This document shows, piece by piece, positions 1 through 10,805 of a stretch of DNA of 26,172 bases. Below the pieces are notes generated by a model. That model had not been told where the DNA came from. It saw only the letters and a program-made list of their open reading frames with translations, and ran no database searches. Origin of the DNA: Chromera velia. Its lineage: Eukaryota > Sar > Chromeraceae. Position 1 is the first letter of the stretch. Every line of letters begins with the position of its first letter. Location: assembly GCA_018398765.1 (NCBI GenBank), contig JAHBMJ010000953.1, positions 10,001 through 36,172 of the forward strand, given 5' to 3'. The position numbers and the translations under genes were made by a program.

Positions 1-6
1 TGAGCA

Positions 7-80
7 GGGAAGAAGAAGAAGAAGAAGAAGAACAAGAAGAAGAAGAAGAAGAAGGAGGAGGAGGAGGAGGAGGAGGAGGG
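7..80. repeat. GAA/GAG microsatellite
   Basis: GAAGAA run passing into GAGGAG and G-rich sequence. Confidence 0.95.
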
Positions 81-176
81 GGGAGACAGACGGAGAGACA
101 GCCTTCCATGGGATGGACGGATGCTTGGAGGGAGGGATCAGAAGGGGGGAGCGGCTTCAGAAGAAAAAGGGAAGAG

Positions 177-262
177 ACAGACAGGTAGGCAGGTAGGCAG
201 GTAGGCAGGCAGACAGGCAGGCAGACAGACAGAGAGACAGAGAGACAGAGAGACAGACAGGG
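177..262. repeat. CAGG/CAGA/GACAGA microsatellite
   Basis: Alternating AGGTAGGC, AGGCAGAC and AGAGACAG units. Confidence 0.95.
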
Positions 263-532
263 TGCATTCCCAGGGGAAGCCAACAGGACAGTCCGTAGCA
301 GCAGCTTGTGAGGAGAAAGGCACTAAACTCCATTTGTTGTGTTGGAAGTTGGAGTTTATCGGCAGGCCTCGCTCTCTTTGTGCATGGATGGATGTGCACA
401 GGGGGGGACGTGGGAGTCATTTGATCCATTCACAAAGGGGAAACACATCAATCGCATCAATGCAGGGAGGGTGGAACAAGAGAGGAGGAGGAAGACTAAT
501 CCTGACTGATCATGACTGACCCACTGACTGAC

Positions 533-727
533 ACTTGCAGGAGGAAGCCTCTGGACTCTCAACTTGACTGGTTTGGGTGTCTGTGCAGGCAGCGTCTTGA
601 GGTGGATCTCCAACGGCCTCTGGTGGTAGGCGTACTCGAGGGGAGGGGACTGGGCGACAACCATGAACGTCTGCGCCTCCGTGCTGCCTGGCTGTTGCAC
701 CACTGGCTCTATCGTTGCCACCTGAGG
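533..727 (-). CDS. Downstream exon of the minus-strand gene, end uncertain
   Basis: Begins after acceptor ctgattgcag in phase 0 and reads PQVATIEPVVQQPGSTEAQT, then RPLEIHLKTLPAQTPKPVKL. The donor is either after GCAAGT (533) or after GCAA (535). Beyond it the sequence is simple repeat, so the final exon of this gene was not found; it may lie in the first 500 bases or outside the window. Confidence 0.55.
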
Positions 728-2810
728 CTGCAATCAGATACGCATCTCAGGCATTTGCATGTATGTTCAAATGTATGGACACATTGATATGTAAGGCTGT
801 GGGATTATTTTGGTTCCTACATCTGAAGAACGGAAGGCAACCCCCGAGATAGCAGGGGGGAGACGCGATCCATCGCCGTGTTGCCCCTTTCCACATCCCA
901 CCACCAGAAGCTACCAAAGGAATGCAAAGAGCTATGTGTGGAAACGTTGAGATCGAGGACGATGCTTTTTTGCCTACGTCGGATAGATGAAGGTGAAGCC
1001 TCAGTCCCCCCTCAGTTCCTTCTAGGGCTTGCATAGGGCTCTCTGATCTTCCGTTCTTTCGTATTTAATGAAACAAATGCATAAGTACCCCCATCACCTT
1101 TTATACAATGCAACGATCGAATGAAAACAAAAAGAATGAGGAACTCAGCCGGCCTTGAGGGGACGAAATCCAAGAAGGAAGCAAGGAAGGAAGGAAGGAA
1201 GGAAGGCAGGCAGGAAGGAAGGACGAAAGGAAGGAAGAAAGCTGCATGGTTGATGTCTGAATGGTGATGCTCTCTGAAAACTCTCTACAGATATTTCCTC
1301 CTTCATTTTCAGCCATTTCTTCCAATCTTAAATGAATGCGCTTCCTTCCACAGAACTCACGCCTACCTCTGCGGCCGTTGAGGCATGCACGCCGATCTCT
1401 GTGCCCTCCCCCATGTCCTCGACGTGAAGGCCGATGGTGCCCTTTGCCTCCTTCCTCTGTCCCTGCTGCTGGAATGAGAACCCGCCTGAGGATCTGTCTC
1501 TCCTGAACTGAGGCAGCGGCCTCCGCCCCTGTACTGCCACTCCCCTTCCTCTGTGCTGTAAGAGCGACTGGAGGCCTCTCGGGAGTCCGGAGGCACCGGA
1601 GGTCGCGGGACTGGCGTAGAGGAGACGGTAGTTTGCCGGCGTGGCCCGCGGCTGCTGCGGCTGCTGCTGCTGTTGAGGCAGAGAGTGCGGTTGGGCCTCC
1701 ACAACGTGTTGTGATTCCTCCAAAACAGAGAAGGACTGCGATCCTTTCGCACTGCTCACCTCCTCTGCCTTGCTGACATGCACGGTCCCCATCCCGGTGT
1801 TCTGCAACGAAAGTGAAAAAATGAAAAGACCAAACAAAACGTGCATATGCGCACACAGGCAGAGAGGCATACGCACAGACAGGGCGAGCTATGTACATAC
1901 ATACATACATACATACATACAGACAGACAGACAAGCAGACAGCCAGAGGCGGCGAGAAACGGCGAAATTCGAAAGGAAAAAGAGACATGGAGAGAGATGA
2001 GGCGGCTAGACAGGGAGGCTGCATCGAAGAGCAAACCAAAGAGGGGAAGGAAGGGAGGAAGGGAGGAAGGACAGGACCGCGGCGTGCAATGCTGTGTCAT
2101 CACTTCTTCAAGACAAGGGAAGTCACCAGGAAGCAAAAACACTGGACGATCGAAATTACTAGTACTTGATTCAGACATAGACTGGAGGGAGAAGTGCAGG
2201 GCAATACAGGAAGACGCGGGTTGATAAAGAGACAGACATGAATACCGGCAGGATCATGAAGAGACTCTGGAAAGACTCGACCGATCAGTTCAGAAAGATG
2301 ACAAATTACAAACGTCGCCTCACTCCTCCCAAAATCTGCGCCCCCAATAACTCACTATGGGCTGTCCGGTCTCTCTGAGATCTGCCACCTTCAGTTGTGG
2401 GTTTTCCCTTAGTAGACCGTCCATCCCAGGAATTTGAGAGAACGGCACAGTTACCGAGAAGTGGCCTTCGGCTGTGGGCTGCAGTTACATGCAGTCATGC
2501 ACCGAGAGCGTCATCCAGATGGCGGGAAGAACGTGATTCAAAAGGGCAGGCAGACAAAACAAAACATTCCCAAACAAAATGCCCACATTCACAGGGTAAA
2601 GCGCCAGCAAACGAAAATGGACCCGAAAGTTGACATCATTGCGAAAAAAGAAAAATGCACAAAAAGAGAGGAGGGTGTTGCTCATGAAAGTGACTGTCGC
2701 TTGCCTCTCTCGTCCGTACGTCTGCCTTTCACCTTTTCGAAACTCCCAAATTTCATGGCGCCTTCCCTTTCTGCCTGTCTGCCGCTCTTTCGTTCCATGG
2801 GCGCGCGCGC

Positions 2811-2852
<42 letters not shown>

Positions 2853-2856
2853 GTAA

Positions 2857-2902
<46 letters not shown>

Positions 2903-3095
2903 CCGCTTGGGACGGAGGCACCTTCTGGGAGTAAGTCCTCTCATAGGGATTCCATGTGTCGTTGTGGAGAAGAACGACGGAGAAATCCTGGTGGAGCATC
3001 TGCAGAAGGAAAAGCGGGGTGCGAGGATGACAAGGGAGACAACGGGGAGGAAGCCATGCAGCAAGGGAGAAAAATCAGACAGTTACTCACTCACT

Positions 3096-3126
<31 letters not shown>

Positions 3127-4111
3127 GCACAGAGAGAGAGACAGTGTGTGTGTGTGTGTGAGGGAGAGAGAGAGNNNNNNNNNNNNNNNNNNNNNNNNNN
3201 NNNNNNNNNNNNNNNNNNNNNNNNNNNNNNNNNNNNNNNNNNNNNNNNNNNNNNNNNNNNNNNNNNNNNNNNNNNNNNNNNNNNNNNNNNNNNNNNNNNN
3301 NNNNNNNNNNNNNNNNNNNNNNNNNNNNNNNNNNNNNNNNNNNNNNNNNNNNNNNNNNNNNNNNNNNNNNNNNNNNNNNNNNNNNNNNNNNNNNNNNNNN
3401 NNNNNNNNNNNNNNNNNNNNNNNNNNGGGGGGGAACGAAAGAAAGAAAGACAGAAAGAAAGAAAGCGAGAGAGAGAAAGAGAGAGAAAGAGAAAGAGAAA
3501 AAGGGAGGGAGGGAGGGAGGGAGGGAAAGAGAGGGAGAGACAAACAGACAGACAGACAGGCAAACAGGCACGCAGACCGACAGACAGACCGACAAACCGA
3601 CGGACCGACAGGCCATAGACCGACCGGTTGTCCTGCGTTGGATTCTATTGCTGTTGAGTGCACCTTTGCAGAGAGCCTGGACTGCCTCGGAGGGGGGGGA
3701 TTCCTGGCAGCCCGTCCCCCCATGAAGGAGACTGCAGGGGAACCTGTCGAGGAGGATCTGCCTGTGGTTGTTCCTCTCGGAAGGGAGTCAGTCTGCAAAC
3801 TTGTTCGATGAAAGCACCAGGGACGAGAAGAGGGGGGATCAAACTCATCAGAATGGTCGTGATATTCGATCCATCGATCGCTCGTTCATCTGCTCATACA
3901 GTGCCCACTCACCTATTCTTCATCAGAGCAAAGGCCTCGCCGATGCGCTACATCGTACAACAGAGAGGTGTGTGGTGTGAAAGAGACGCAAACAAAGTTT
4001 TACATCGAGAGAAACACACAGAAAGAGAGAGAGCAAGTACACACAGATACATATGCGTGCACAGAAAGGGAGAGGGGGAGGGAGAGGGAGAGGGAGAGGG
4101 AGAGGGAGAGN

Positions 4112-4194
<83 letters not shown>

Positions 4195-4585
4195 AAAAAC
4201 ACATGGATAGCCACAGAACCACGGAAAAACCGCCGAAGAGAAGAGAGGAAGACATCGTGCAGGAGTCGGTAGAGTGAAGGTCGACCAGTCAAATAGTTTC
4301 ATCTTCAAAATGCCGAAGCAAAGAGACTTTGGAACAGAACACCTTGAGATAGACAAATAGACAGAAAGATAGAAAGATGGACAGATACATTCACAGACAG
4401 ACTGACAGACAGATAGACTCACCGCGCCTGCTCTTTGTTCCTTTGTTTGCTGCATGCAGGAACGCACGCACACGCACGCACGCACACACACACATACACA
4501 TACACATACACACATACATACATACAGAGAGAGATAGGGAGGGGAGCAAAGAAACAGACAAACAAAGAAAACAGAAAAAAAGAAA

Positions 4586-4621
<36 letters not shown>

Positions 4622-6766
4622 GAAATGAAGAAAGGAAAAAAAAAGAAAGAAAGAAAGAAATGAAGAAAGGAAAAAAAAAAAAAAAGAAAGAAAGAAAGAA
4701 ATGAAGAAAGGAAAAAAGAAAAGAAAGAAAGAAAGAAAGAAAGAAATGAAGAAAGGAAAAAAAAAAAGAAAGAAAGAAAGAAAGAAAGACGGCAAGCAAA
4801 AAACATATGTGTGATGAAAGAAGAATGCCTAGGGCGATCCAACGGACCGTAAGTGAAATCTCTGGAGCAGCTTCCCCACTTTCGGCAGGAACAAGATACT
4901 CCCCTGCACAGATCCATACATACATGCATGCATTGATTGTCACACGGATTTACATATACACACGCACCACGTACAGACACCAGATGAATGCATACTGAGC
5001 ACACACAGTGCACACAATCGTACATACGAGTTCCCACCGCGTGCTCACACACGGGGATCACAATCTTGCGCGTCTTCTTCTAGATTTCTCTCACAAAATC
5101 GCTTCCAGCATTCTTGCACACATCGGCGCATTTGCTGATTCAGACGCCACACACACATAGGCATGCATGCACAGAGGCACCCCCACCCCCTAGAGCGCAC
5201 AAATACTCTTTGACTCGCGTGAAGTCTTCCGCACACATTGATGGACACAGGAGCACACAGATCTGCGTACAGGGACAGACACGCCGACTCTTCTCTTCTC
5301 AGTTTCCCTCCTGCCCCATTTGGAGTTCCTCACCTTTCTCGGGAGGATCAGGACCTTTCAGTCGACAAGAAAAAAAAAAAAAACGTGGAAAGAAAATTGG
5401 AACTTGCTCGCTCACTGACCTCCTTCGGGAGGCACCGGAATTTCCATCACACCCTCTGCCCTCCCCGCTTGACTCCACGGATTCCCTCTGTTTCCCCCAG
5501 GAGCGAGCGCGGCCACAGTTCCTGCATTCATGGGGTGAGCGTTTACATTCATACAAAAAAAAAATAATAATAATAAAAGCGCGGCCACAGTTCCTGCATT
5601 CATGGGGTGAGCACGCAAAGGGGAAATGCTGGCATACTCTGGAGAGCTCTGAGAGATGCCGTCAGCTGCTGTTTTCGCACGCAGGTCTTTGAAGTCTTCT
5701 ATGGGCATCGAATATTTGGGTTGGACTCTGACATGCTGTTGGTCACCGGGTGTGTTGGTTATTGCAGATTTCAACGTGTTGAAAGTGAGCGAGAAAACTG
5801 GCTGGCCCGCGTGGGGGAAAAGAAAAAATATTCTTGTTGAGTTGCATCCGGCAAAAGGATCGCAGAAAGGGGGGACTCAAGAAAATGGTTTTGAAAGACT
5901 GAGAAGCAGAAGAGAATCCAAATGCATCTTGTCTTGAATGCTTCCCTTGATTCCCTTTTTCATTCCTCTCGGGCCACTTAGCTCATTTCTTCTCCTCCCT
6001 GTTCCTTGTCCTGCCACAGTGTCCCTGCATCCCTTCCTCTTTGTGTCGCTCCCTGGCTCCTTTCCTTGCTCTTCTTCCCTATTTTCCACATCTGTTCCTC
6101 TCTCACACACGCCCTCGCTTTCTCACTCTCCCTCTCCCTTTTTCATTGCGTATGCTTCTACATCTCTCCGTCCTTTTCTGTACCCGTCCGGCATGGGCAC
6201 ACCCCAAATGCATGTTCTTCTTTTGATGATGGATCGATGCATGTTTGAACGAGGCAGAAAGAAAGAAAGAAAGAAACCGTGCATGAAGGCACGTGGTCGG
6301 AGTATATTGAGTTTGGCGTGACGAACAGTCAGATTTTGCTGTCAGGCTGACACTGGTGGACACGGAGAAACAAACATCTTTGTCTTCTTGCATGTCTCCT
6401 TCGTACAGACTGCCGTCATTCAACAGCGTGCACCCACCGCCCTTTTCTCTGAATCGCTCTTTCCTGCCGTCCTTTCTTCTTCTCCTTATCCTCTTACCTG
6501 CCCTTCCTTCCCTCGTTGACTAACCGAAGAGAACTGCAAGACCAGTCGCTGCCTTTCGCCACATGCTTTCTTCCTGAGCTCTCTCGGTCGACGGATTTGC
6601 ACTTTATTACAAACTGGCCATCCAAGTCGAATCGTTCAATTTCCTCAACGCCTTGTCTTCTTTGCTGCCGATTGCTCCTTCTGCATGGATGTGCTCCTCT
6701 CAAGTCCTGCTTTCGAAAACTTCTGTGTATATTGAGGCCGGCAGAAGTGCGCTGTTTATGCTGCAT
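533..6766 (-). CDS. Many-exon gene, unknown protein (about 12 exons traced)
   Basis: I do not recognise this protein. Candidate exons, in transcript order: 6766-6498 (ATG at 6766), 6409-6354, 5797-5420, 5354-5334, 5134-5053, 4903-4848, 3947-3913, 3799-3664, 2999-2922, 2478-2356, 1801-1367 and 727-about 533. Nearly all have AG before and GT after, stay open, and join in compatible phase (for example 2/2, 1/1, 0/0). The one join that does not fit is 5334 to 5134, so a small exon may be missing there. The last exon and the stop were not found. The protein is hydrophilic and rich in Q, P and S, with a Q5 run near 1670 and no obvious enzyme motif. The N gap and several long repeats lie in its introns. 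It diverges from the dioxygenase gene. A coding gene here is fairly likely; individual junctions such as 6353, 4847 and 533 are tentative. Confidence 0.6.
1170..1240. repeat. GGAA microsatellite
   Basis: Interrupted GGAA/GGCA units in an intron of the minus-strand gene. Confidence 0.9.
1367..1801 (-). CDS. Largest exon of the minus-strand gene, Q-rich
   Basis: 145 codons open from acceptor ctttcgttgcag to donor GCAGAG|gtaggcg, phase 0 to 0. The exon begins NTGMGTVHVSKAEEVSSAKG and includes a QQQQQPQQP run and a segment rich in R, G and Q. Composition suggests a disordered region. No domain recognised. Confidence 0.65.
1888..1935. repeat. CATA then CAGA microsatellite
   Basis: About nine tetranucleotide units switching from ACAT to ACAG. 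Confidence 0.95.
2356..2478 (-). CDS. Exon of the minus-strand gene
   Basis: Acceptor aactgcag, donor CCCATA|gtgagtt, exactly 41 codons, phase 0 to 0. It begins PTAEGHFSVTVPFSQIPGMD and ends LKVADLRETGQPI. The next exon also starts in phase 0, so the join is clean. The clear donor and sensible composition make this one of the best-supported exons of the gene. Confidence 0.65.
2808..2901. repeat. GC, GT, GATA and GA compound microsatellite
   Basis: CGCGCG, then a long GT run, GATA units and a GA run, ending close to the donor of the exon at 2922. Confidence 0.95.
3086..3174. repeat. CA/GA/GT compound microsatellite next to the gap
   Basis: CTCA then CA run, GA run, GT run and GA run up to the N gap. 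Confidence 0.95.
3175..3426. other. Assembly gap (252 N)
   Basis: A run of N flanked by GT/GA repeats on the left and GAAA repeats on the right. It falls in an intron of the minus-strand gene. A further single N at 4111 sits where GGGAGA changes to CA repeat. Confidence 0.99.
3427..3616. repeat. GAAA, GGGA, CAGA, CCGA compound microsatellite
   Basis: Successive purine-rich tetranucleotide blocks, each changing by one base. Confidence 0.95.
4066..4190. repeat. GGGAGA, CA and GA compound microsatellite
   Basis: GGGAGA units to 4110, one N, a CA run to about 4158 and a GA run to about 4190. Confidence 0.95.
4573..4789. repeat. AAAG array with higher-order units
   Basis: AAAG runs interrupted by the same word, GAAATGAAGAAAGGAAAA, about every 45 bases (near 4621, 4658, 4699 and 4743), so the array has a second, longer period. 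Confidence 0.9.
5420..5797 (-). CDS. Exon with an in-frame duplicated segment
   Basis: The exon is open for 125 codons between an acceptor (ccagccag) and a donor (GGAG|gtcagtgag). It contains QQHVRVQPKYSMPIEDFKDL, then the peptide AHPMNAGTVAAL twice, 24 residues apart. The two copies are separated by a hydrophobic insert (L and F run) encoded by an A-rich stretch on the plus strand. Phase is 1 in and 1 out. Unknown function. Confidence 0.55.
5506..5612. repeat. 35-bp direct repeat flanking an A-rich insert
   Basis: Identical 35-base copies at 5506-5540 and 5578-5612 (agcgcggccacagttcctgc...) flank a 37-base insert ending in A10 and AAT repeats. Period 72 bases, so it is in frame for the minus-strand exon that contains it. 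Confidence 0.95.
6498..6766 (-). CDS. Probable first exon of the minus-strand gene
   Basis: This exon starts MQHKQRTSAGLNIHRSF and runs open for 89 codons to a strong donor (GGCAG|gtaagag). It is basic at the N-terminus and then contains an acidic/hydrophobic stretch, VEEIERFDLDGQFVIKCKSV. The ATG is chosen because the sequence just upstream is the AT-repeat promoter space. The exon ends in phase 2, which fits the next candidate exon at 6409. No family recognised. Confidence 0.6.
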
Positions 6767-6833
6767 CGATCATATATATCGATAGATGTATATCGATATA
6801 TGCAATTGCATGCATGATATACACTGATATGCA

Positions 6834-6872
<39 letters not shown>

Positions 6873-7061
6873 CGATATCGATCGATATACCGATACACAT
6901 GAGTCGCGTGCTTAAATTTTGCGTGGAAAGTTATTAATGCAAGTTTGTTCGCGCGCAAATGCGCGCGATGATATAGCGCGCGATGGCATGCATGCATCTT
7001 AATTTTTTTGGGGGTCTCGATCCCCGCGCGAGGTTACGCACGTCCAGCATCGTAGTCAAAC
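6767..7061. promoter_or_regulatory. Bidirectional promoter space
   Basis: 295 bases separate the ATG of the minus-strand gene from the upstream ATG of the dioxygenase gene. The space holds an AT dinucleotide run (about 6837-6868), several ATCGAT/CGATATCG palindromes, GCATGC palindromes (for example near 6810 and 6987) and a GCGCGC-rich block near 6950-6985. No defined TATA box or initiator can be assigned. The role is inferred from gene arrangement. Confidence 0.5.
6837..6868. repeat. AT dinucleotide run
   Basis: About 16 AT units inside the divergent promoter space. Confidence 0.95.
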
Positions 7062-7196
7062 ATGCATGGTCAAACCATGCACGTATATAAAACGACTCAA
7101 ATCTTTCAAAATCACTTCATCCAGCGTGCAGGTGGCCATCGATTCTCTGCCCCCCGATCCCACAGTGAAATCGCTGAAGCTCCTTCTGTCACTGCT
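7062..7196 (+). CDS. Dioxygenase exon 1, probable organelle presequence
   Basis: Two in-frame ATGs (7062 and 7077) open a 45- or 40-codon exon ending at a consensus donor, GTCACTGCT|gtaagt. The peptide from the second ATG begins MHVYKTTQIFQNHFIQRAGG. It is basic, rich in H, R and S, and lacks acidic residues until its end, which suits a mitochondrial presequence. It ends in phase 0, matching exon 2. TAG at 7053 closes the frame upstream. A TATATAA string at 7084 lies inside this exon, so it is not the promoter. Confidence 0.7.
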
Positions 7197-8820
7197 GTAA
7201 GTGGGGGAGTTTTCGCTCGCGAAATTCTGTAAGAAATCTCACCTCCGTTTTGTGGAGCTCAAGGAGACGAATCTGGTTCAACAGAATGAGCTTCTTGGGG
7301 AGTATGTTGAAGGTCGGGACGTAGCGTGTGTTCGTGGCTGCGTGATGAGGTGGCTTTATTAAGGAGTATGACCTGCTCAAAATTCTTTCCTGGCCGTTTT
7401 CTTATGCACCCGCATGTCTGCAGGTTAGTTCGGCAGCCGCGGAGACGGCTCCCCGTCTAAGCTGTGTGTCTGTGGATCAAGAAAAGAGGGAGGTGAAAAT
7501 CATGTGGCAGAACGGCCTCGATTCCTCCTTCCAATTTGCTTGGCTCAGATTCAATCGACCGGAAATTTTCACTGCGAATTGGGAACACGAGACGGCTTTG
7601 AAGGAAGCTCTCCAAAAATCTGCCGTCTCCAGCGTCTCCGTTGCTTCTGAAGGAGGTGGCGTCGTCGTGCAGTGGCAGACGGATGGACAGTCCAGTCTCT
7701 TCCCTGCAGAGCAACTTTGGGCTTTTGACCTCGGCAGGGGGGTCCGTTACCGGGATCCGGTGGGGGAGCTGGACCGCGTTCTGTGGAATTCCCTTCCGGT
7801 TTCTGGAGACAGGATCCCTAAATTCGACTTCAGAGAGGTCGACCCAAGGGAAGGATATTCGCTGGAGACGGCCAACCAGAAGCAGCTTGCTGCCGTGTCC
7901 GTGGCTGTGCTGAAGTACGGATGTGCTAGGGTCTCAAATTGTCCCGTCGAAACGAACCATCTTGCGCGGCTCGGACGTCTCCTCAGCTCGGGTCTGAGAC
8001 CTTCATTTTGGGGAACTGACTACGACGTGCTGGCAGGTGGGTGGGCTGTGTGGCGCATTTTACGGGCTCCGGAATACTTTGTCTTTGTGCATCTGGTATG
8101 TATCCCATGCAGCGGCCGTCCCTAAATTTGCCTGGTCCCTTCCGCGTCCTCTTCTCGTCGCTCACCTTCCTTCACTCCTCCCTCCCTCCCTTACTTCTTT
8201 CCCTTCCTTCTCCGCGCGTGTTTTTCTTTTGTCTGTGCACTTCCAGCCATTTCCCGTTTTCCTTTGTGAGGACCTCATGCGTCACTACAGGAAGGGAGGG
8301 AGGGAGGAGGAAGGGATGCGGAGTTTAGGGGGTGGGGCTGTTTCTCTCTCATCGTTCCTCTCGACATGCACTACATGCAAGCCCACTCATCCGTTTGTCA
8401 TTCATGTCACTCAGTCACTTATGGATCTGCAGAGCGCAAAATTCAGCAAACGATAAATTGTTGCCCTTCCCCCAAAATCATGATGCAGAACCACGTCATG
8501 GTATGACATGGCATGCCGCCTCACGCGTGCACAGGCGACTTCGCGCAGAGAGTTCACTTTCCCTCATTCAGAATCTTTGTGCACGTGCATAAGGGTGCAA
8601 TACCTTTGTTCTAGCAGACTCACCAACATACACACTGACTGCCTCTAGCTCGATCCTCCCTCTAAGTTTCTGGCTGCAGACCCTGCAGGGCAACCTGCGA
8701 ACCTCGCCTACACTCCCACTCGCATTCCGTTCCACACGGACCTACCCTACAACAGCTTTGGGTCCGAACTCGTGCAGATGCTCCACTGCCTCGATAACGC
8801 TGGTCTGTCTGTCTGCCTGT

Positions 8821-8852
<32 letters not shown>

Positions 8853-10193
8853 GTCTGTCTGTCTGTCTGTTTGCGAGACAAATAGGGAAACGAAAGAACT
8901 GTATCGTCTGTCTGGTTGCGTGTTTATCTGCCTTCCTGCTTGCTGTCTGGCCGGCTGTCTGTTTGTCTATCTGCCTGCCCGTTTGTCAGGAAATGAAGAG
9001 AAGCGAAGGCGTCCAGAAAGGGAGAGAGTGGCAGTGCAGAAGCGCAAGCCTACACTGGGCAAGGGAAAGAAGGGAAGGCCTTCCGCAAGGGTATTCTTAA
9101 GGGCCGGCCAGAGCACTGCAGTGTACCCTCGCACTGAGAGCGTAGAGCGTCCCACTAGAAGAAGAAGGAGAAGGAAAAGGACAAAGCAAGACACAAGAGA
9201 GTGCCCGTCCATGTGTTTGTAATTCAATATGTCTGTTTGTCTGTTTGCATGACTGTCTTTCAATCTGTCTGTCTCTCTGTCTTGTGTGTCTGAAAGAAAG
9301 GAAGAGAAAAAGAAAAGAGACAACTACATATTTTGTCCACTGGCCTGCATGGTTGTCTGTCGGGATCCCTGCCCACCTAGTTTGAGTGGGTTACCGTCTT
9401 GTTGTTCTTTTGTCTTTTCTTTCTTTCTTCCTGCCTTCCTTCCTTCCTTCCTGCCTTCCTTCTTGCCTTCGTCATCTGTTGTGTACGCGAAAAAAAGAGC
9501 GGAAAAAAGAAAGAAACACATTGTCCGTCTGATTGTCTCTCTTTGTGTCAACACAAACAGAGGAAAACAAAAAAAATGAGAGAATCACACAAAAGAAGGA
9601 AAGAAAAAAGTATAGTCTGTCTCTGTGTCTGCCTGCCTGCCTGCCTCTGTTTAGAAGAGGGGGGAACACAAAGATTCCTACTTTTTTTTTGTCTTGTCGA
9701 CGCCCTTCTTTCACCAAGGCATGCGGCCGTCTCAGATCATTCAATTCACGGCCGGACGGACGGAATGAATGAGTTGATGAATGAATGAATGAATGAATGA
9801 TTGCCTCCGTTCAGATCCGGAGGGAGGCGGTTCTCAGCTCGCAGATGGTGTCGCTGCTGCGGAGTTCATAAGAGAGGCGGATCCAGAGGCATTTCAGGTT
9901 CTCAGCACAACAGAGATGACTTACGATTACTTCGCTCCTGAGGCTGGTGAGTCAGTCGGTAACTGGGAAAGGCCACAAAGAAATCAAGGAATCATCTATC
10001 TCTGAATGCAGAAAGAAAGAAAGAAAGAAAGAAGGAAGGAAGGAAAGAAAGAAAGAAGGAAGGAAAGAAAGAAAGAAAGAAAGAAAGGAAGGAAGAAAGG
10101 AATGAAGAAAGGAAGGAAAGAAAGAAAGAAAGAAAGAAAGAAAAGAAAAAAAGAAAGGAAAAAAGAAAGGAAAAAAGAAAGAAAAAAAGAAAG

Positions 10194-10228
<35 letters not shown>

Positions 10229-10239
10229 AAAAAAGAAAG

Positions 10240-10286
<47 letters not shown>

Positions 10287-10292
10287 AAAAAA

Positions 10293-10340
<48 letters not shown>

Positions 10341-10750
10341 AAAAGAAAGAAAGAAAGAAAGAAAGAAAGAAACGTATCGTATCGACGGATTCCTCGATCG
10401 ATCGATCGAAGGATGGATGGATGGATGGATGGATGGATGGATGTACATACCTTGAGTGTCAATTCTGAGGTATCTGTACCAACCATTTTGTCACAACGAA
10501 GCCATCGGACCATGCATGGACAGAGTTTATTCGAAGTCTCAATCAATCAATCGAACCATCCATCTGCATACCTTCCTGATGTGAAAGACCTGACCTGACC
10601 TGACCCTCTGTCGGACCCTCTCTCTCCATTCATTCTTTGTGGTGATGTGTGTCTGTGGGCCTGTGAGGGGATCTCGCAATTTTCGTGGAGCGAATTTGGA
10701 ATGAATAATTCTTCTTTTCCTTTCTTCTCTTCTCTCTTTCTCTCTTTCTC

Positions 10751-10805
<55 letters not shown>

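Noticed and set aside
1101-2039. 312-codon minus-strand frame
   Set aside because: It reads through introns and GGAA/CATA repeats; the real exon in this stretch (1801-1367) uses a different frame.
2954-3811. Long frames crossing the N gap on both strands
   Set aside because: They exist only because N is translated as X; the flanks are simple repeats.
4000-5061. 353-codon minus-strand frame
   Set aside because: It reads through GA, CA and AAAG repeats and an N. Only two short pieces of the region (4903-4848 and 5134-5053) look like exons, and 5134-5053 is in a separate frame.
7081-7095. TATATAA as the dioxygenase TATA box
   Set aside because: It lies downstream of both candidate start codons, inside the coding part of exon 1.
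10006-10455. 150-codon frame rich in K, E and R, and its 184-codon opposite-strand partner rich in S and F
   Set aside because: Both are pure translation of the AAAG array inside a dioxygenase intron.
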